DNA of 64,000 nucleotides. It comes from Lytechinus variegatus (Eukaryota > Echinodermata > Echinoidea > Temnopleuroida > Toxopneustidae). The notes beneath the pieces are model-generated. The model made no database searches. It saw only the letters and a list, made by a program, of their open reading frames with translations, and was not told the DNA's origin. Of the stretch, positions 1 to 11,900 are shown in pieces (the stretch's first letter is position 1; each line of letters opens with the position of its first letter). The position numbers and the translations under genes were made by a program. The stretch lies in contig NC_054740.1 in the NCBI RefSeq assembly GCF_018143015.1, positions 40,143,180 to 40,207,179 on the forward strand. The letters run 5' to 3'.

Positions 1-2270
1 AATCATTAACCTTGTTTTCCTGCCTAAAATATTGATTTGGGAAGATGTCTGTATGGCATGTGTAGGTAAAAATCACTTTCATTAACCAGTTCAGCATTTG
101 ATAATATAAGTGTATGATGCCAACTTTGTATTGTTTGTTTTTCTTTTAAATTCACATTTCAATAATGACTTCGGTCAAACTGATTTCCTATTAATAAACT
201 ATTTTTTTTTTTGGGGGGGGATTCATAAGTTTGTAATATTAGTTTTATTTACCTTTATTTATAAAGCTGGGCTGTTGTTGTTTTTTATATAAATTGTTTT
301 ATTTACTATTGTTTTGTTCATTCAAATCCACATTTTAGTATTATGTGGAGAATTGTCTAGTGGTTAACTCTCTGAGGCTGTATGGTAAAATTTTCTCCCT
401 GAAATTTCCCTCCATTTTTAGGTTGGTGACTTTGTGTAGACATTCTAATCACTTGCATTAGGTTGACCTCTGTAATACACAATACTTTAATATTTTTTAG
501 TCAACTGGTCCTTTAATGAAATGCCTCCCAGAATATCTCTAACCTGCATAACCTTTCAAATTTTTAATGCTTTATTATTTGTCTATTTTTTACAGGTACA
601 TGTACGCGAACTGTATGATTTATTTGCCAATGGATGCATTTTACTGAACCTTAATCGAACATTCAGAATTCTACCATATACATGTAAATCATTTTAGATT
701 ATTATTATTATTATTTGGTGGGGGAACAAAAATAAAAGAAAGTTGTGAAAGAAAATATATTGTTTTGATTTCTGAATAGATATACATTGTGCATATGCAT
801 ATTTGATAACTACAGCCCCAAGATTTGCAATTTTTAAAGAAAATCGATTATCCACAAGACAACTTGTTCTATTATAATGTAAAAACTATTTTTAAGATCT
901 ACCCATATAAGAAGACAGAGTAATTTATTGGAACTTGGTTAATGAACAAATAAAGCTATTTTTATATCCCTTATTTCGCATTGGAAATTTATGATACATG
1001 GCATTTTCTTGTATATTCAGCATTTCTGAAATAATTTCTCTCTCATGTGTACTAATAACATGGGTCTCTTTCATATTGAAACTCTACGGAGTGTGTGTGT
1101 GTGTGTAAAGTGTTCATTAAAGATTTGAAATTGAACAATTTTGCTCGGATCAATATTCCTTCATATCTAGAACTGAATATACATGTATTATGTTTACTTA
1201 ATATTCTTTCGTTATCGTGAATCTTGCTTTATATTGTGTTAATAATAGATATTGATTTTATTTATTGTAAATTTGAATTTCTGTTGTACCAGTATTCTTT
1301 TTACGTTCGGAACGAAGCATATGCAATGTGTTTACTCTTCCAGTCTATTGTATTTCTATTATACGTGTATATATAAAAAAGGCTAAATAATATGTAGTGA
1401 ATACAGAGTAAGTAGAAATATAATCTCATGTGTTTTCAATTGAAATTGTAATGTATGCCTTTATTGGCCCCAACAGATTTTCTGTTTGTACATAATGAAG
1501 TAGATTTGTACAGTTTTGTGGATACTGTATGTAATTCTTTAGTGTCAAGTCGTGATATTTTTTTTTCTTTGAATGCAACCACTATATAATATAGTGCAGG
1601 GCATACATGTATATGATTTCTGGTTGAATAAAATGAGAAATCATGTTGTGGAAAACAAAATAAGTTGTGAAGTAGGAGTCATTGATGGCGGTGGTAATAC
1701 TTTTGAGGGTCTGATGATGATGATGATGATGAACATGATGATGGCGATGATGTAGATGATGACGACAATGATGATGATAATGTTGAAAGTGATTGCAATG
1801 ATGGAGATGATGATTGATGGTTGTAGTGTAAAAGATTTTTATTCTGGTGATTACTATGATGGTCATGATGGTGGTGATGAAAATAATGACATTGGTGATT
1901 TGATACTTTCATTGTTTTGACAATGATGGTTGTATTGACAATTAAATGTAGTGTAGGTGATGATGATGTTTATGATGATGAGGCTGACATACTCTTTTAA
2001 ACAAAAGTAGTTATCTCATCAGGCCTAAATAAGGAATGCAAGCACATAGCGCAAACTTATAGAAAATATATTCTGACCCGAAAATGGAACATTTTTAAGC
2101 CTGATCGTTTGTGTTCATGAAAAGGATGAGCAGCTTACATCAGAGATTGATGAAAGCGCAGAGCATGGTGTGAATATTTTGTATATTGAAAATATTACCG
2201 TTATCCTCGTTTTTTTTTCTTCTCCCTCTTCCTTTTCTTCTTGTATTACATGTATTTATTTCTAATAGTA
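1..2270. other. Intergenic, no gene recognised
   Basis: AT-rich sequence downstream of HMMR. I see a weak tRNA-like A-box fragment (about 350-380), AATAAA at 951 on the plus strand that could end an unseen upstream gene, a short GT run (1090-1107) and a GAT-rich tract. No convincing exon. Confidence 0.5.
1708..1985. repeat. Degenerate (GAT)n tract
   Basis: Imperfect GAT/GATGAT triplet repeat. It generates long His- and Ser-rich spurious frames on the minus strand. Confidence 0.85.
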
Positions 2271-2273
2271 ATT

Positions 2274-2480
2274 CTTTGGGGGCATCGTTTTCTAGTGGTT
2301 ACGACTTTCGTCTTTCAATCTTGGGGACGTGGGTTCGATTCCTAACCATGGCATGTTTTCCTTCAGCAAGAAATTTACCCACATTGTGATGCACTCAACC
2401 CGGGTTAGGTGAATGGTTACCTGCTGAGAACAAATTCCTTGAGTGCTTGAGCTCAGCTATAGCTTTGTTAATAAAACGAA
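2274..2480 (+). mobile_element. tRNA-derived SINE
   Basis: It starts GGGGGCATCGTTTTCTAGTG with an A box (TCTAGTGGTTA) and a B box (GGGTTCGATTCC). A tRNA-unrelated body follows (AAGAAATTTACCCACATTGT). The same family occurs inverted at 6140-6345 and as a body fragment at 19366-19557. Confidence 0.8.
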
Positions 2481-2877
2481 ACCAAATGTTAAGCGCAGTA
2501 GAGTATCTAATCTTAATATAGTAGCTGCGCAATACAAATGGTCCATATTATTACATTACTATTCCTGATTTTTCCTCATGTAACATTTACATGTACCTTT
2601 TATCATTATACATGTCGTGGACCCCCACTGGAAACAAGCTTTCAAGATTTTGTAGGTTATCCTGTTCAAGTTTACTGATTTTACTGCTACCTTATATGTC
2701 ATTTTTGAATAAAATAAATAAATCAACTTCTCAGCTTCAATTTTTTCCTCTTTTCTTACTCTCCTTCCTCTTACTTTTCCTTCTTTTCCTCCTCTTTCTC
2801 ATCTCCATGTTCTTTTCTTTCCCATCCATTTCCAAATTTGCCTTCTCTTTTTTTATTAGAAAATCTTGGCTTGTGGG

Positions 2878-3089
2878 TACAGAGCTGCCAACCTTAATTG
2901 TGAAAAAAAATCATATTTAAAATTATTTTATCCTATTTTATAGCCTAAAATCCTATTTTCGTTCATCATTCCCGGTCATCAAGTTTAAAAAAACTGATTT
3001 CTCAGGGAAATTTCCTATTTAGTGTAATTTTCCCCTTAAAAATCCTACAAAATAGAATAAAATCCTCAACATAAATTGGCAGGTCTGTG
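2878..3089. mobile_element. MITE with ACAGAGCTGCCAA ends
   Basis: About 210 bp with inverted ends ACAGAGCTGCCAACCTT / AAATTGGCAGGTCTGT and an AT-rich interior of repeated TCCTATTTT. Same terminal motif as 31830-32041; a fragment lies at 12170-12245. Confidence 0.65.
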
Positions 3090-3688
3090 GGTATCGGACC
3101 AAGACTAATGGATCGTACATGTAGCAGTTAGATTACTAGTATCTGAGAGGTAGACCCACTGCTTTTAGATCAAATAACTGTTCATAATGGCAATGGTGAT
3201 GATGATGAGACAATGGTCAGGTGGTGTCTATGGCCAAAGATATGCATAACATCGAAAGTGGACTGAGGCCGGCCCGAAGGCACCTCGATGTACGTGTATC
3301 ACCTCAATATTTTTTATTGCCAGACTCGAATGAGTCTATCTAAAAGGCGGCTTAACCACTGAACTAGAAATACACTGTATGTTGTTAATAGCAAACAAAC
3401 ACCTTATCCTTATTGCTAATGAACAATGGAAAAATGTTGGGGTGAAAAGGCAGGCACGTGTGTCACTTGAATAATCGTCATGGATAAAAAATCTATATAC
3501 AACACACTCAGATAATATCCAATTTAAAAATATGAATCTTTATATATGAACATGTAATTTTATTTACATAATTTTCCATTTGAAACTCAATACAAATATT
3601 TGTTACATATTTAAGTGATGATAGGTACTTGTAGAATCTTAGGTATCAACATTTGACATTCTATTGTTCTGAATGTAATGAGTTTAAG

Positions 3689-4067
3689 ACCCCTTTCATA
3701 AACCTATCCTCCAATTAGCTGCCTAAGAGTAATGCGGATAATTCAATAAAAATTGCGTTCATAAACTCCGAAAATAATCCGCACTTTTTTTACGAGCGCC
3801 CGTCCTGAAAAAGGAGGATAATCGTCATGGCAACCGCACACACCCCCTCGGTTGCGGTTGCGTTGGAAAAGGGTGACCTTGTGACCGCTCCATGGCAATT
3901 ATCCGCATTACTTTCGAAATGCGTCTATAAAGTCAAAATCTGGTCCCGATGCTGCTATTATGCGGATAATAGCAGCATAAAAATAATGCGGATAACTCTG
4001 GTCCTCCTCCGATTTTACGACCAAATTATGCTGCTATTAGCCGCATAATTGGGTTTATGAAAGGGGT
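3689..4067. mobile_element. MITE, 379 bp, ACCCCTTTCATAAAC ends
   Basis: Inverted ends ACCCCTTTCATAAAC / GTTTATGAAAGGGGT. The interior carries inverted copies of GCGGATAAT (several TTATCCGCAT/ATGCGGATAA pairs), so most of the element can fold back. No ORF. Confidence 0.8.
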
Positions 4068-5828
4068 ATTAGATCCCTTCTATTCAGATAACACATACTG
4101 TACCCCTACATGTATATTTATACTGTAATTATAACAAATATTTGATATATTTCTATTTTCATTAATTTTGTATTTTGCAAAAAAATTGTAAATGTGATGA
4201 AAGGCCAATCAATCTTCAAAATTTTTTTTAATAATTTCACTGAATTAATCTAAAAGTTTATTTAGCCAACATATCTGTTTTTCATTACGAAGGGATACCA
4301 GTTGGTTTCACTTACTGTGTCTGAAGAGGAGAATGAACAGAGTAAAACCCTAATATCTGCTGTGCAAAATAAAGTATGAAATGGGAACTTGTCAGAGTCT
4401 GAATTCAGACTAAAGCCTAGCATGACTGATCATATCAGCATAAGAAAAAGTCCTGCTTCTATATCAAATTATTTGGAATGCGATAAACCTTTAATAAAGA
4501 ATAAATCCCCCTGACTCCGTTATTCAAGAAAAGGTCTGGAAATACATTACATAACCATAATTCATATTATTTTCTTCATTTTGAGTCGCTTTACATCAGC
4601 AAACTGATCGGGGAACATGTGGTTGTCAGAAGCACAATACATGTTATAGTTTGCGTTTCATTTAACGATTAACATACACATAACGTAAAAAAAAACACGA
4701 ACAAACAAATACAAACAAAAAAGTACAGACACATCACCAATATTTGTGCAGAACAACATAACAATATTACTTAAAGGAATATGTTATGAATTTTCCTTCC
4801 AAAACATTCCTGATAACATAATTCACAAAAACAATCTACATCTGTACATGTACCAAATACTCTGAGTATATACATTTCATTTACAAACAATTTAAGCATA
4901 TTTCACTTTGCTATAATTTGACAAATTTAATTCAATTGAAGAATTACTGTTATATCGATAATCCATCTACTTGTACCACGCTTTCATAAAAAGATCTAGT
5001 TTCTCTTTATAGAGGGCACATAGAGACATTGAAAAGGATGATTTGTCTGCTCATTTCAACAACAGGCTTTCTGACACAACCATATTTTATGAAAATATAC
5101 AAGAGGTGTACTTATTTCTCTGTAGCAGAAAACATCATAATGCTTCAAATTATGATTTCTGCTTAAAATAAAAGAGGTTTACCTGTATATTATTAGGTGG
5201 AGAGGTACAACATCCAAAATCAATATCTCAACAATTTTATTCTCTGTTTCTAAGGAGATAAAAATAGATTTGTTTCATCTACGAGTGGTCTCATACAAAG
5301 CACTGACTTTATAGACAACTGGGGATTTGGTGTTTGGTGTTGAAAAAGAGATCTTTGGCATTCAGGGAAAACAAAATTATATCTAATGACATTACAATCC
5401 TATAACATTAGGGCTCGAAAGGAAAATTTGGCTTGAACCGGAATTGAAGTTTCAGCAAAATTCATTTCGAGGTCCTGGATCAGCCCCGGAACTCAGTGCC
5501 ATCGCACTACACTTCTCCTGAAGCTGCACCTGGATCCCAAAGTTACATTCTCACTTCTCATTCCATTTTAAAAGGGTTATGACAACTACATGTTCACAGT
5601 TGCCCTGCCTAAAAAAAAAGGGGGGGGGGCACATCCTTAAAAACTGAATGATGATTTTTTTTTCGAATACCAATCATTCTTTAGTAATGAACTTTGGGGG
5701 GGGGCTTGTCATGTTTGTGTAAAGCCAGTGTAATATTGCTATATTTAATGGCGAGTGCTTACAGACTTCTGGTACTGAAAGTAAACTATAAGTATTATCA
5801 TACAACAAATGAATACAAGGCAATGCTT
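4068..5828 (-). other. HMMR: HMMR downstream flank / probable 3' UTR
   Basis: No exon seen. The part nearest the gene (5240-5828) may be 3' UTR, with a minus-strand AATAAA at 5236-5241. It contains G-runs at 5620-5628 and 5695-5703. Confidence 0.4.
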
Positions 5829-5990
5829 CTAATTTCTTTGACTGAGGGGCTGAGCCTGGTTCTCCTTCCCGTGCCGGAAAGCGGTGCTGACGTCAAATTT
5901 CTTCTTTCCCTCCATCTTCTCCATCTTATCCTTCATCTGTCTCAAGTTGCGGCTCTGTCTGGTGTTTTCATCTCGTAGTTTGGAAACCTC
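5829..5990 (-). CDS. HMMR: HMMR last coding exon (22), stop TAG
   Basis: Residues 968-1020: EVSKLRDENTRQSRNLRQMK, then KKKFDVSTAFRHGKENQ, stop TAG at 5829-5831. EVSKLR and the FD.S.AF..(S/G)KEN tail match the vertebrate C-terminus. R973-R981 keeps BX7B spacing. A possible poly(A) signal (AATAAA on the minus strand) lies at 5236-5241, so a 3' UTR of about 0.6 kb is plausible but unproven. Confidence 0.94.
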   Translation of the reverse strand, partial: EVSKLRDENTRQSRNLRQMKDKMEKMEGKKKFDVSTAFRHGKENQAQPLSQRN

Positions 5991-8900
5991 CTAAAAAGGG
6001 GAAAAATATACAAAGAATTCTTTAATAATCATAAGAACAGTAATAGGTTTGACTCACATATCTTTGCACCCCCCACAAAATAATATAAATAAAGATAAAA
6101 ATGGTCCAATTATATGGTGCCTGATACTTGGTAGCACATTATCATTCTAGCTGTAGCTCAGCTGTAGCTAAAGCATTCAAGGAATAAATCCCACTGGGTT
6201 CCCATTCACCTCACCTGGGTTGAGTGCAGCACATTGGGGGTAAATTTCTTGCTGAAGGAAAACACGCCATGGCTGGGATTCAAACCCATGTCCCTCTGAT
6301 TGAAAGACGCGAGTCGTAACCACTAGACCATGATGCCCCCAAACACAAATAACTAGAATGATGCATTGATCATGTAGTCTAATAATGTATCCCCTGGAAA
6401 GACTGATCGATATTTGTTAATTGATCAATTTTATATTTATTCACTAGCCTGAATACAACATACCTTCTTGAGCTGAGCGTTTTCATCTTTGATCTTCATG
6501 ATATGATGGATCTTCTGTTTCTGGTTCTGATGGCCAAGAAGTTTTGCAAAATCGGTACTGAGCTTACTGACCTCACTCTGTGCTGCGTCGTTCTGACTCA
6601 GCAACATTCGTCTCTCCATTTCAAATTGGTTGAGTTGGTCCTAACAAAAACAAACAAAGGTAAACAAAAAAAAATCATGCCAAATATTGTTACTTTCAAA
6701 TTCTGTCACAATATTATAGAAAGTGAAAAATAAACTGCTGCTAAAGGATTGCTATTTAAACACCATCACACTGAAAATAAAAAATAATAATGACTAAAAT
6801 TGTCATTAAGAGTTAGTGTATGGATACACCTTTCTGAGAAGTCTAACAGGCTCTTATGTTGTATGGAAAATATTTGAGATTCTTCCATGTTCTCTGAATT
6901 CAGATTTCATTTTAAGTCTTTGAATTATAAATAGACGATCTAGTAATTAAAAACAAGCATTATTTTATTTCTTTTCAATTCACTAACAGACATATAGTTG
7001 TCTATTTTTTTCTCTCTCCTATCTTATTACATCTGCTTTCTCTTTAAATACTCATTAAATAATTTTTTTGTAATTGTATTTTTCTTGAACTGCTTAAAAA
7101 CTGTTGTATCATCATTCTTCTGCTTACCTCAAAAGGAGCTACCTTTTCCATAAGTTCCTCAAACTTGAGCTTCCAACTGTAAATAAAACAAATAATCAGT
7201 TTATTAAATAGTCAAGATAAACTGCATGACAAACTGTCTTAAAATCAGAATCTGATAAAATCTATTCTTCCTAGTTAAATGAGATGTAACATGTCTCAAG
7301 TGCTATACTTTTAACGATTGTTCTCTTTCTTTTTTTTTTAATTCTATTTTTTTTTAATGGATATCCTCTGTGACACTATAAGACAGCAATTTGAAGAGAC
7401 GTTGGTTGAGCTGGCTTTCCATAACTGGCATTGCTCAGATTGATCGTAACTCTTTGCAAGATATGTTTTTTTTTTCGCAGTTGGAACAGCGCATGAGCGG
7501 CAAAAGGTCATATGAGATAAACCATCAAGTTGGTTTTCAAATTCACTGACATTGTAATTTGATGATTATTCGTATATTCCGTTTAAGATATTCTTTTCGT
7601 CTCATCCACGCTGAAGAGTAGCAGTGTTCATAGTCTTAGGAATTTAATAATCAATGTGCCAAAAGCTGACAATACAACAAACAATTTCAAAACTTGAGCA
7701 CTGTCAAACCATTCGAGCCACCTGGTCTATGCCATGCCTTTCTTTCTTTAATACCACAGGATACTTTATCAGGGAAACTTAAGAAACATCTTCCTTTTGA
7801 CAGTGTTATTAGTGCTCATCCTTATGAAAATTGGGAAAGGTCATTCGAGGAAAGTTGATCATGAGCTGCTGCGAATTAGCTCATTGAAACAGCACAAAGA
7901 GAAATTATTACCTCTGACATTCAGTTTGAAGAATTTCCACTGCCTCCTCATCCATGCATTGATGATTTCTGATAAAATGAAATATAAAGTGAAGAGATAT
8001 TAATTTTTATTACGTATACTATACCAATGAGATATGATCATTTAGAGAGTTCAGGATATTCATAAAGGATACATCAATTGGTGTCTAAACAACAACAAAA
8101 TTAATGTGAAACTTTTTGCTAAATGTTGATGCGCTATATATTTTTGGTTCCTGTATTGCATGAATTGTGGGATTTTTGATGGAATATATCACAGGTAAAG
8201 ACAAGAGGTGAAATGAAAATTCATGCATTTATCAACCAAATGCTTAACAAATTATGAAATTTACCCCCCTCCATCATGGTAAATGACATCTTCATCCTGA
8301 CAGCCTCTCATGTTATCTTCCCTAAATGAGCTGATGGGAAATTTAGCTCGTCCATAAATTGAGGTCCGCTGCTTTGCCAAAAATTCCAGAAAGGTTCCCT
8401 ATCAAAATAAGAATCTAGGGTACATTCACACCTTGAGTAAATAATTACGCATGACCAAGCATTTGTTTAACATGAAATTTGACTTCTGACCGATTTTAAA
8501 CAGCAAGTTTTTAAAATGTGCTAGTCTTGGCGAAGACCCACTTGTTGATCAAAGATTCAATCAGGGTCTGTGCCTGCAGAATATCTTGTGAATATCATTC
8601 TCACTATTAATGCCCTCACTGATCAACTATCAACTTTTGGCAATTTCCATCTTATACTTACTCTCTCTCAGTCTGAAGCTGGATTAGTCTTTGTTCCAGA
8701 CCCTCAATCCTCTCCTCAAGCCGTTCTCTTATCTGCGACGTCTTGGCTTCGTACTCCTCTCCAGCTTTCCGCCTCTCGGCCTCGCTCTGCGACAGCTTGG
8801 TTTGGGTGTCTACCAGTCGACGCCCAAACTCCGCCCGTTGGTGGCTGCAGGCTTCTTCGAGGTCTTGAACCCTAGACCTCCAGGTGGTCTCCATGCTGGT

Positions 8901-11900
8901 GACCTGCTCACGTAAGGTGGAGTTCTCCTGTTTGGCTGAGGTGGCTTCACATTCAAGCCTAAAAGGGCAGCACAAATTACAATATTAGATAACTTATAAT
9001 ATTTAATATATATAATTATATAATATATATAATTCGATAACTATAATATAACTATAGTTATATATGATTAGATAACTGATATATATTGTATTTTGCTATA
9101 TATTATATTATATATATAATTATATAATATATATAATTAGATAACTATCATATACTATAATAATATATAATTAGATAACTTATATATATTGTATTATGCT
9201 ACACCTTCTTTATGTTAAATTTCAATTTGTCATTTCTCTTTGTGTATAGATGTATATCTTTATAATAATTAGAAATCTATGTATTGATGTAATACTGATT
9301 TACACGACATACAATTGTGAATGTTTTTGTTTATGTTACCATTGTATATATTTTCAAACAAAATATTCATGCCATGTGAATGAAGTTTGTCAATAAATTT
9401 AAATTCAAATTCAAATTACAATATTATAACTCCTTGGGAGGTGTTACACAAACAGTGAAGTGTGACTTACAGTCATGATTAAAGGTATTGTTTAACTTTG
9501 TGAACAGCCGATTTAAAAAATTCTCAAACCAAGATGAAACATGTGTACAAGTGCATGTATTAGAACTAATAAACCCTGAAAACAACCATTATTGAGAATG
9601 AAAAGCTAAAACTACAAGGTTTTGTAAATAGACATCTTATAGACGCCTAAATAGTACACATAAGTGTATGGGATGAAATTAAGATGTTGTTTCCGGTCAC
9701 TTTATATTTCAATTTTTGAAGCACTAAATAATTATTTTCGAACGCAATTTTTTCTGGGCTTCATTTTTGTAACATATCACAGACACAGGTGACAAGTGTG
9801 ACCTTCTAGCTCAGATTTTTTAAAAGTCAAACCAATCGTAACCAATCACTTTAAATTCCAACATACACATAACGTGCAACAGACAATCTTATTAATACAC
9901 AGTACGTAGAACGCATCCTCTAAGCATGATTTTATCAATGTGGTAATGCCTTTTATACCACACACAAATTGAATTTAAGTGTTGACTATAAGCCACGCAT
10001 AATCTTTGTGAAACATCCCCCCCAGTCAAGAAAAACAACTTCTTCTTTACTCTGGTCCTCTCTGACTTATCGAAAGGTTTTACGGTAAACACCATGTATG
10101 TAGTCCTGAAAAGGACTGTTATTCTTTCTTGAATATATGTTAGCTCTGAAAAGAACTGTTATCGACGTTTCGACCAGCGTGTTCTGGTCGTCATCCGGAA
10201 TGAAGATCCACTTGAAAACTCAAGTTTATAACCAAGTTGGTTATAAGAAAGTAATAAGAAAGTAAGGTTTAGCCAATAGGAAAGCAGGAACGGAGAGGTA
10301 ATTAAAGATGAACCAATAGGAAAGCAGGAGGATAGTGATTGGTCAGTAGTTGATTGGTGGCTATTTGGTGCTAATCCCGGCTTAATCCTCTCTGACTTAC
10401 TAGATATTCATGTTAACATGGACTTGACAGATTGACATGATTTCAAGTCTGATACAGTGAAACTTGAATCCATCAAATCAAGGGCGATGAGAAAAGCGGT
10501 CTGCATGAGTAGACAGATAGTCACGTAATTAGTTCTTGATTAATCGCTAGCCTTTTGTGGTACGAGGCCCTGATCCTACTTTACCTGTGGACATTCTGCT
10601 GGCCTGCCAGCAAGTCTGCGCTGAGCTTTTTCTTGGCTGCCTGCAGTAGCTCTACCTGTGTCATTAGACTCTCTTTGGCTTTCTGAGTGATTTTCAGGCT
10701 GGATTCAAGACTAGCACTCAGTTGCTCTTGCTCCTCTAGACTCCTCTGTACAGTCTTTTGCTCGGAGCGTGCCTGGTCCAGAGCCTGCTCTGCACTTGCC
10801 TGCCTGTCCTGGGCCGACTTCAGCATGGAACTAAGTCTATCCTTGTCCATTTTGATGTTTTCAGCCTGTTTAAATGATAAAATGAATGTGGTTACGTACA
10901 TGTACTCACATTTGACTAATATCTGGCTCATGCAATAAAATTGTATGTACATGTTTAAAGCTTAGGGAGCTTATAATTCATATTCAAAACCTTTCAACAA
11001 TTTTCTTGGCTCTAATCTACAAATTGTTATTATTTTTTTTATCACTGTGCATATTTTGGGCAATTGATGATTATTTTGTAACTAGGGTTGGTATTCTGGA
11101 ACACTGTCATAACTATTTTCTTAAATTTTGTCATATCTCTCCGAGATGTGACACCGCTATGATTGTCACAAATCGGTATTCTGAACATGGTCTTTTCCCT
11201 GTCATATCTCTCAAAGTTCCTGCCCATCTTTTCGGAAGCAATCCAATCAAAACCATTGTTAGTACTTAGTTCCCAGTGGGAGCCCTTCTAGCCAATAGGA
11301 AGGCCCCGTGACAGGTAGGGCGTATCCCAAATACAGTGACTGGCATCGCGCAACTACGCGATTATATTGTTGCGCTTAATTACAAAGAGAGACAGGGAGC
11401 TGTGAAGGATTTTAGAGAGGTAGAATAAGAAGGAAAACAGAGGAAAAAGGAGGAAATAATATAGAGGGACTAACTAATTGTAGCATGAAAAAATAATTTT
11501 GAAAATTGTAATGGATGATGAGTGAAACTAATGTCACAATCTAATCTAAATATCATTTTATGCTTGACATTCAGTCGGCAGGGTATCGAGATATTTGGTA
11601 CTAAAAGATATGACAAAATTTATGACTGCTACCCCCTGTCATAATTTTTTGATATATCTTTTGCTTGTATAAAAGGATTATGCACATTTAAAGCCGCGTA
11701 TTTTTGGTGCGCACTAAAGAGAAGAGACAAAATTAATGACAATTTTTGTGACAAAAGTTATGACATCCACCAGAATACCGATTTTGTCATATCTCTGAGA
11801 GAAAATAAAATATGGAGAAAAGACAATGTTCAGAATACCGCCCCAGGGTTCCCACAGAAATTTGAAAACCAAATTCCATGACCTTTCCATGACTAAATTG

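Noticed and set aside
601..660. Coding exon after TTTTTTACAG at 595
   Set aside because: Only about 12 open codons before a stop and no recognisable protein; could equally be 3' UTR or chance.
1582..1912. His- and Ser-rich frames on the minus strand
   Set aside because: They are the translation of a GAT-triplet repeat, with no splice sites or family resemblance.
2591..2920. 109-codon Leu/Phe-rich frame
   Set aside because: Pyrimidine-rich low-complexity sequence; hydrophobicity is an effect of base composition.
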